A stretch of 12,119 nucleotides of DNA from Bermanella sp047628755 (GTDB lineage: Bacteria; Pseudomonadota; Gammaproteobacteria; Pseudomonadales; Oceanobacteraceae), in NCBI GenBank assembly GCA_047628755.1, contig JBLHVV010000096.1:1-12119 (forward strand). The letters are read 5' to 3'. Position numbers and translations under genes: made by a program. Shown piece by piece: positions 6,724 through 12,119 of the stretch. A model generated the notes under the pieces. That model ran no database searches and was not told the origin of the DNA. It saw only the letters and a list, made by a program, of their open reading frames with translations. How positions within the stretch are numbered: the stretch's first letter is position 1; each line of letters begins with the position of its first letter.

Positions 6724-8199
6724 ATGAATACGGAAATATTGTTAAATGTGACGCCAACAGAAACCCGCATGGGTTTAGCTGAAAACGGCGTTTTACAAGA
6801 AGTTTATATCGAACGTACTAATTGCCGTGGAATTGTTGGCAATATTTACAAAGGTAAGGTTGTGCGTGTTTTACCGGGTATGCAAGCGGCTTTTGTAGAG
6901 GTCGGTTTGGAGCGTGCTGCTTTTATTCATGCGGCGGATATTCAAGGCCCGCTTAAAGATAGTGACGCAGCAAAGCGTAATCCAGAGGCCATTTCTAGTC
7001 TACTGCACGAAGGCCAAAGTTTGGTTGTGCAGGTAACCAAAGACCCTATTGGTACAAAAGGGGCACGCTTAACCACTCATTTATCGATTCCATCTCGATA
7101 CCTTGTTTTTATGCCGCACACTCAACATGTGGGTATTAGCCAAAGAATTGAAGCCGAAGAAGAGCGTGAAAGACTGCGAAACTTGGTGGAATCTTGTATG
7201 GAGGCTGAAGGCTTGTCTAAAGAGTGTGGATTTATTTTGCGCACTGCGGCTGAAGGTGCTGGCGAAGATGAAATTTTATCCGATACACGTTATCTGCAAC
7301 GAGTTTGGAAGAAGGTCCAAGAGCGAACTAAAACCGCGAATGCGCCCAGTGTAATCTACGAAGAATTACCTTTGCATTTGCGCACCTTCCGTGACTTTAT
7401 TCGCCCTGATGTAGATAAGGTTTTGATTGATTCGAAAGAGAACTTTCAAAAGGCTCAAGAGTTTGCCAAGTCCTTTGTCCCTGAGGTAACCGCAAAGCTA
7501 GAGTATTATCCTGGTGAGCGCCCAATATTCGACTTGCATGGTATTGAAGATGAAATTCATAAGGCACTTGATCGTAAAGTTCAGCTTAAGTCTGGTGGTT
7601 ATTTAATTATTGATCAAACTGAAGCTATGACCACTGTGGATGTAAACACAGGTGGTTTTGTAGGGCACCGAAACTTAGAGGAAACTATTTTTAAAACTAA
7701 TTTAGAAGCCGCTACTTCTATTGGCCGTCAATTAAGGCTGCGCAACTTGGGCGGTATTATTATTATAGATTTTATTGATATGTTAGATGTTGAACACCAA
7801 CGTCAAGTATTGCGGATGTTAGAAAAAGTATTAGAAAAAGACCATGCAAAAACTAAAATCTCTCAAGTATCTGATTTAGGCTTAGTTGAAATGACTCGTA
7901 AACGAACACGGGAAAGCTTAGGCCAGATGTTGAGTGAGCCTTGTCCTCACTGTGACGGACGCGGTCATATAAAAACAGCTGAAACAGTGTGTTATGAAAT
8001 GTTTCGTGAGTTAATTAGAGAAGCCCGAGTATACGATGCTCCTGGGTACTTAGTATTAGCGTCACAAACTGTTATTGACTTACTGTTGGATGAAGAAAGC
8101 CATAGCTTGGCAGATTTACAGAACTTCATAGGTAAAACTATTAAATTACAAGTGGAACCTATGTACGGCCAAGAACAATACGACGTAATATTGCAGTAA
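6724..8199 (+). CDS. rng: Ribonuclease G (RNase E/G family endoribonuclease)
   Basis: RNase G is a cytoplasmic, Mg-dependent, single-strand endoribonuclease with preference for 5'-monophosphorylated RNA; in E. coli it matures the 16S rRNA 5' end and turns over some mRNAs. The 491-residue length equals that of E. coli RNase G and excludes full-length RNase E, since there is no long C-terminal scaffold. Visible parts are the N-terminal NVTPTETR block (8-15), the S1 domain (about 37-122, RGIVGNIYKGKVVRVLPG), the DNase I-like catalytic core with metal-binding Asp306 (TTVDVNTGG) and Asp349 (IIIDFIDM), and the zinc-link Cys407 and Cys410 in EPCPHCDGRG that joins dimers. The ATG aligns with the family start. 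It lies 9 nt before yhdP, so the two are probably co-transcribed. Confidence 0.97.
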   Translation: MNTEILLNVTPTETRMGLAENGVLQEVYIERTNCRGIVGNIYKGKVVRVLPGMQAAFVEVGLERAAFIHAADIQGPLKDSDAAKRNPEAISSLLHEGQSLVVQVTKDPIGTKGARLTTHLSIPSRYLVFMPHTQHVGISQRIEAEEERERLRNLVESCMEAEGLSKECGFILRTAAEGAGEDEILSDTRYLQRVWKKVQERTKTANAPSVIYEELPLHLRTFRDFIRPDVDKVLIDSKENFQKAQEFAKSFVPEVTAKLEYYPGERPIFDLHGIEDEIHKALDRKVQLKSGGYLIIDQTEAMTTVDVNTGGFVGHRNLEETIFKTNLEAATSIGRQLRLRNLGGIIIIDFIDMLDVEHQRQVLRMLEKVLEKDHAKTKISQVSDLGLVEMTRKRTRESLGQMLSEPCPHCDGRGHIKTAETVCYEMFRELIREARVYDAPGYLVLASQTVIDLLLDEESHSLADLQNFIGKTIKLQVEPMYGQEQYDVILQ

Positions 8200-8208
8200 T
8201 AATATTCC

Positions 8209-11200
8209 ATGAAGCAATTTACCATAAGGCAAAGTTTAAACACTTTTAACTTGTTTTTTATAACGGCGTTTTTAGTGTTGGCGCTCTATAGCGCCGTGGG
8301 TCAGCAAATATTCCCCTACGTAGGCCAATATAAACTACACATTGAACGCTATCTCAGTGACCAATTAAATGGTGACATAAATATTAGTGCTTTATCGGGT
8401 GACATGGATATATTGACCCCTTCTATACATATGGAAGGGATAACCTTGAGTGCATCAGAGAATCAAACCCTTCCTAGTTTATCTATAGCCGCCATCGACA
8501 TTATATTAGACCCTCAAGCTTCACTTATTAACTTAGCGCCTGTATTTAAAAGTGTACGGATATCGGGTTTGTCAGTTTATATTGCTGAAGGAGCGCTTCA
8601 CAACACGGGTTCTGACAAAGACAATAGCGAAATTATACAGCGATTTATAGAAACACTACTTCTACAACAAAATTTAGAACTGAATAATGTGACGGTTGAA
8701 TTAGCCAATTTAGAGGGCGTAGAGCGCTTTAATCTTAATAATATATCCATGGTCGGAGATGGCTTTAATCGATTAATAACAGGCAGTGTAAGCTTTGGTG
8801 ATAGTGATCAGGTAAAGGCGGGTATTCGATTATATAGTGAAGGAAGTCCTTATAATTTAGATGATTTTTATGCAAGGGGTGTATTGGACTTGCCTAAGGT
8901 TGCTATGGATTATTGGATTGAAAAATTTACAGATATATCATTATTTGATGATTTTGATGCATCGGCGCAAGTGAGCTTAGAGTTTAAACAAGGATTGCTA
9001 AATTATGCCAAATTAAATCTTGCCAGTACTGAAATTAGACTACCAAATTTGATGCCACTTAAAAATGTCAGTGCTGAAATGTGGTTAAAGCAAAGCAATG
9101 TTGATACTTGGAATCTGTGGTTAACAGATGGCAATTTTGCATTTAACGATAAAAAGTGGTCCCTCAAAGACATTGGATTAAAATTATCAAAGACCGAAAA
9201 GGGAAGTCGCTGGCATAGCTTTATTAAGAGTGCAGACATTGAATATAGCTATAGCTTAATCGATAGCTTAGGGGGCATTCCCAGTAATGTTGAAGCAATT
9301 TTTAATGACTTAGCTCCCACTGGTCAGTTAAATAATCTTAATGTAATTTTTGAACGCACTAGTCTTATTGGAAATAATGGTCAATCTCAAGAGCAAGATA
9401 CTAGCTTTACTTTAGCAGGTGATTTAATAGAAATTTCTACTAAGGCAGTTAATAATATTCCTGCTTTGACTAATGTTTCAGGAGTGATAGCCGCTAATAA
9501 AAATAGCGGTAGGGTTCAGTTTGAAGGCTCGGGTATGGAAATCGATTTTCCTAATTTATACCATAACCCATTTAAAATTATTAGCGGTAAAGGGCAGGTA
9601 GATTGGTTAATTGATAAGCGCGGTGTTCAAGTGCTAGGCAATGGACTTGATCTTGAGTTACCTCTAATTTCTTCACTTAAAGGTGGCTTCGATCTGCTAA
9701 TTCCTAAAGCTGATAGTGGCAACACAGGCATTATAGAACTTAATTTATCTACTACTGATACCGATATTAAGGCACATCCAAGTTTAGTTCCAAAGGTTGT
9801 GCCTGAAAAATTAAATGATTGGTTAGTGGGCGCGTTACAAGGGGGAGAAATAGATAGCGGGCAGTTCTACTTCTTCGATTCTATCAGTAACGACAGCTCA
9901 GACCCAGTAATGGAATTGTATCTTGATGCTAAAAATGCTGAGCTAGTTTATCTAGATACCTGGCCTTCTATAGGAAATATTAATGGACAAGTCTTTGTAG
10001 AAGGAGAAGACGTGTTTGGTAAATTTGAATCGGCAACAACCCTGGGTGGGGGATTAACGGATACACAAATAGTATTTAAAGGTGGTAATGACCCTTACTT
10101 GTGGGTCAATACAAAAGCATCAGGATCAGGGGCTGAATTATTTTCGTACCTTAATGCGACGCCATTAAAAGGAGTAGTAAATAATATATTCAATGACTGG
10201 GATTTAACGGGTTCTCAAAAAACATCATTAGGTCTTAAAATCCCTATGGATGGTGATTTAACATTATTAAAAGCTGATGTCCGCATCTCAGTAAAAAACT
10301 CTAGTCTAGCTTTAAATGATATTGGTATCAGTGTTGATAAGATTGATGGTGCTATACGCTACAGTACTAGTACAGGATTAACTTCAGCCCAACTAGTTGG
10401 CAGTATTTGGGGTGAAAAAATAACATCGAGTATTACCTCGCAAATGTACGGTCGAAATATGAGCAGCGATATCCAGTTTGAGGGTATGTTAAATACAGGA
10501 GAACTTAAAGAGTGGTTAAAACTGTCTCTACTGGAGCCATTATCAGGGACCAGCAATACACAATTGAATATGCTAATTGATACTCGTGAGGCCGGTTTTA
10601 CAGGGTTAAAATTTTCGTCAAAGCTTAAAGGGATTTCACTAGATCTTCCTGGTGAATTTAACAAAACAGCCGACCAGGAATTAAAACTTAGTGGAAGTGT
10701 GCAGTTAAGTAATGGTCAGTTAATAAATCTGTCTTATGATAATCGAGTCAATTTAGCTATGCACTTAAAGCAAAGGAAGCTTTTATCTGGACAAGTATTT
10801 CTAGGAAAAACTGAAGCTTATTTACCATCAGAGTCAGGGATAGTTGTTAGCGGGCATATGGCTAGCTTCAATCTGAACCAATGGTTAGATACTTGGAATA
10901 TGATTCAAAAGTCTAAATATACTGAGCCGGAAAAAATTATAATTAATAATGATAAAATAGCCGATGGTAACGCTTTTAAAAACACAAATTATAATCCAGT
11001 TCGATTGTTAAATATCAGTACTGATTTGTTTCAGTACAATGATTTTAAATTTGAACATATTAAAGCTTTGATAAAACAATCTAATAATGTGTGGCAGTTC
11101 GAAATAGATGCCCCGATCGCCAAAGGACTGATCACATTAGACCAGTCAAAGCCAGTTAATGCAGATTTAGAATATGTGCATTGGCCAGCGATTATTTCAG

Positions 11201-12119
11201 ATGGTGACGCAGATTCGCCTTCAGATCCCTTACAAGAGGTAGACCCAAAGCTGTTTCCTGCAATGGAGTTTAAAGTAGACGAGATATTTATTGGTCCAAT
11301 AAATTATGGTCGTTGGGATCTAATGGTAAAACCCATTGAAAATGGAGTTAGATTTACAGATATAGATGGCGCGATTAAAAAACTAAATGCAAAAGGCAGT
11401 ATTGAATGGATAAAGCCTGGAGAGATATCTTTAGATAATTCAACATCAAAAATAATAGGCAAACAATCAACAAAGGTTGATTTACTGCTAACCAGTAATG
11501 ATGTGGCAGGCATTCAAAAGGCGTGGCGCATTAAACCTACTGTTGAGTCCGAATACGGAAAAATAAATACAGTTTTAAATTGGTTTGGTAGTCCTGCCGA
11601 TCCTCTGATTTCATCTTTATCTGGGAGTCTAGATATTAATTTAAAGCAGGGTCGCTTTATTGAAGCTGGCGGTGCAGGCTCGTTAAGCGCGTTTGGGTTG
11701 CTTAATTTCTCTGCCATTGGTCGCCGCCTAAGATTAGATTTTAGTGATATATATGAAAGCGGTTTTCATTTCGATTATGTTAAAGGACGAACTACAATAA
11801 AAGATGGGGTCCTAAAGGTAGTCGATACATTAGAGATAGATGGTCCGTCAGCTAAATTCCAGTCTTCGGGTACCGTGGATTTAAATACTAAGCTTCTAAA
11901 CCAAGAGTTGTCTGCAACATTCCCAATAACAGGAACACTGCCATTAATGGCCATATTAGCTGGCTTTGCTCCTCCAATTGCAGCATCAATTTTTGTGGGT
12001 GAACGTTTAGTGGGTGAGCGAATTGAAAAATTTACCAGTGCCACTTATAAACTTACAGGGAGTTGGAATGCACCTAAGTTAGACTTGGTAAAGCGTTTCG
12101 ATAACGATATAGAAGGTAA
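8209..12119 (+). CDS. yhdP: YhdP-family AsmA-like envelope protein, 3' end beyond the window
   Basis: A single uninterrupted frame of 1303 codons runs from the ATG at 8209 to the right edge. The window ends on two bases (AA) of a codon that cannot be a stop; the final TAA is in another frame. E. coli YhdP is roughly 1270 residues, so the end is probably near. YhdP, TamB and YdbH are inner-membrane-anchored, beta-rich bridge proteins implicated in phospholipid transport to the outer membrane. Visible parts are an N-terminal anchor (about 12-31), a long periplasmic body of alternating beta-like strands rich in Asn, Ser and Asp, and the conserved C-terminal AsmA-like region: QGRFIEAGGAGSLSAFGLLN (1147-1166), RRLRLDFSD (1172-1180) and a hydrophobic LPLMAILAGFAPPIAASIFV stretch (1244-1263), then TYKLTGSWNAPKLD. 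There is no good Shine-Dalgarno; the gene starts 9 nt after rng, so coupled translation is likely. Codon choice is visibly more AT-rich (many ATA, AAT, TTA) than in mreB. Confidence 0.92.
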   Translation, partial: MKQFTIRQSLNTFNLFFITAFLVLALYSAVGQQIFPYVGQYKLHIERYLSDQLNGDINISALSGDMDILTPSIHMEGITLSASENQTLPSLSIAAIDIILDPQASLINLAPVFKSVRISGLSVYIAEGALHNTGSDKDNSEIIQRFIETLLLQQNLELNNVTVELANLEGVERFNLNNISMVGDGFNRLITGSVSFGDSDQVKAGIRLYSEGSPYNLDDFYARGVLDLPKVAMDYWIEKFTDISLFDDFDASAQVSLEFKQGLLNYAKLNLASTEIRLPNLMPLKNVSAEMWLKQSNVDTWNLWLTDGNFAFNDKKWSLKDIGLKLSKTEKGSRWHSFIKSADIEYSYSLIDSLGGIPSNVEAIFNDLAPTGQLNNLNVIFERTSLIGNNGQSQEQDTSFTLAGDLIEISTKAVNNIPALTNVSGVIAANKNSGRVQFEGSGMEIDFPNLYHNPFKIISGKGQVDWLIDKRGVQVLGNGLDLELPLISSLKGGFDLLIPKADSGNTGIIELNLSTTDTDIKAHPSLVPKVVPEKLNDWLVGALQGGEIDSGQFYFFDSISNDSSDPVMELYLDAKNAELVYLDTWPSIGNINGQVFVEGEDVFGKFESATTLGGGLTDTQIVFKGGNDPYLWVNTKASGSGAELFSYLNATPLKGVVNNIFNDWDLTGSQKTSLGLKIPMDGDLTLLKADVRISVKNSSLALNDIGISVDKIDGAIRYSTSTGLTSAQLVGSIWGEKITSSITSQMYGRNMSSDIQFEGMLNTGELKEWLKLSLLEPLSGTSNTQLNMLIDTREAGFTGLKFSSKLKGISLDLPGEFNKTADQELKLSGSVQLSNGQLINLSYDNRVNLAMHLKQRKLLSGQVFLGKTEAYLPSESGIVVSGHMASFNLNQWLDTWNMIQKSKYTEPEKIIINNDKIADGNAFKNTNYNPVRLLNISTDLFQYNDFKFEHIKALIKQSNNVWQFEIDAPIAKGLITLDQSKPVNADLEYVHWPAIISDGDADSPSDPLQEVDPKLFPAMEFKVDEIFIGPINYGRWDLMVKPIENGVRFTDIDGAIKKLNAKGSIEWIKPGEISLDNSTSKIIGKQSTKVDLLLTSNDVAGIQKAWRIKPTVESEYGKINTVLNWFGSPADPLISSLSGSLDINLKQGRFIEAGGAGSLSAFGLLNFSAIGRRLRLDFSDIYESGFHFDYVKGRTTIKDGVLKVVDTLEIDGPSAKFQSSGTVDLNTKLLNQELSATFPITGTLPLMAILAGFAPPIAASIFVGERLVGERIEKFTSATYKLTGSWNAPKLDLVKRFDNDIEG

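Noticed and set aside
9003..12044. Minus-strand ORFs of 67-101 codons across 9003-12044
   Set aside because: All lie antisense to the continuous yhdP frame and resemble nothing I recognise. They exist because yhdP is long and AT-rich.
12117..12119. TAA at the very end of the window as the yhdP stop codon
   Set aside because: The yhdP frame reads GAA GGT AA at the edge, so this TAA spans two codons and is out of frame.
1..12119. Mobile element, phage, CRISPR, toxin-antitoxin or other accessory system
   Set aside because: I saw no transposase, integrase, terminal inverted repeats, CRISPR-like repeat-spacer units or tRNA genes. Every large frame belongs to a conserved housekeeping family in conserved order.

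Overview
The window is a conserved core-genome segment of a gammaproteobacterium, not an accessory island. The gene order gatB-gatA-gatC / mreB-mreC-mreD-maf-rng-yhdP matches what I recall of the Pseudomonas aeruginosa neighbourhood; E. coli keeps mreBCD-yhdE-rng-yhdP but has no gatCAB. GatCAB therefore points away from Enterobacterales, to a Pseudomonas-, Cellvibrio- or Oceanospirillum-like lineage. The DNA is visibly AT-rich, so Pseudomonas itself is unlikely. Genus cannot be read from the sequence alone.

Layout. Bases 1-100 hold the unassigned end of whatever lies to the left and a bidirectional intrinsic terminator (38-78). Bases 101-3340 on the minus strand carry gatC, gatA and gatB in transcription order; they encode the tRNA-dependent amidotransferase that makes Gln-tRNA(Gln) and/or Asn-tRNA(Asn). 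Bases 3341-3493 are a compact divergent promoter region with three 11-nt T-rich tandem repeats next to gatC. From 3494 to the right edge everything reads on the plus strand: mreB, mreC, mreD (rod shape and elongasome), maf (YhdE-type nucleotide pyrophosphatase), rng (RNase G) and a giant AsmA-like yhdP. The yhdP frame is open from 8209 through the right edge with no stop inside the window.

How the genes work together. MreB filaments with MreC and MreD organise side-wall peptidoglycan synthesis. Maf and RNase G are housekeeping passengers of the same cluster. YhdP belongs to the inner-membrane-anchored bridge proteins implicated in phospholipid delivery to the outer membrane, so the plus-strand cluster mixes cell-wall and outer-membrane growth functions.

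The most notable observation is the start of mreC. The conserved MreC N-terminus extends 16 codons upstream of the first in-frame ATG, and no ATG, GTG or TTG is available there. A strong Shine-Dalgarno (TAAGGAG) sits 6 nt before an ATT codon exactly where the family protein should begin, which suggests a rare AUU initiation codon. I see no previously undescribed multi-gene system, mobile element, CRISPR array or tRNA/rRNA gene.
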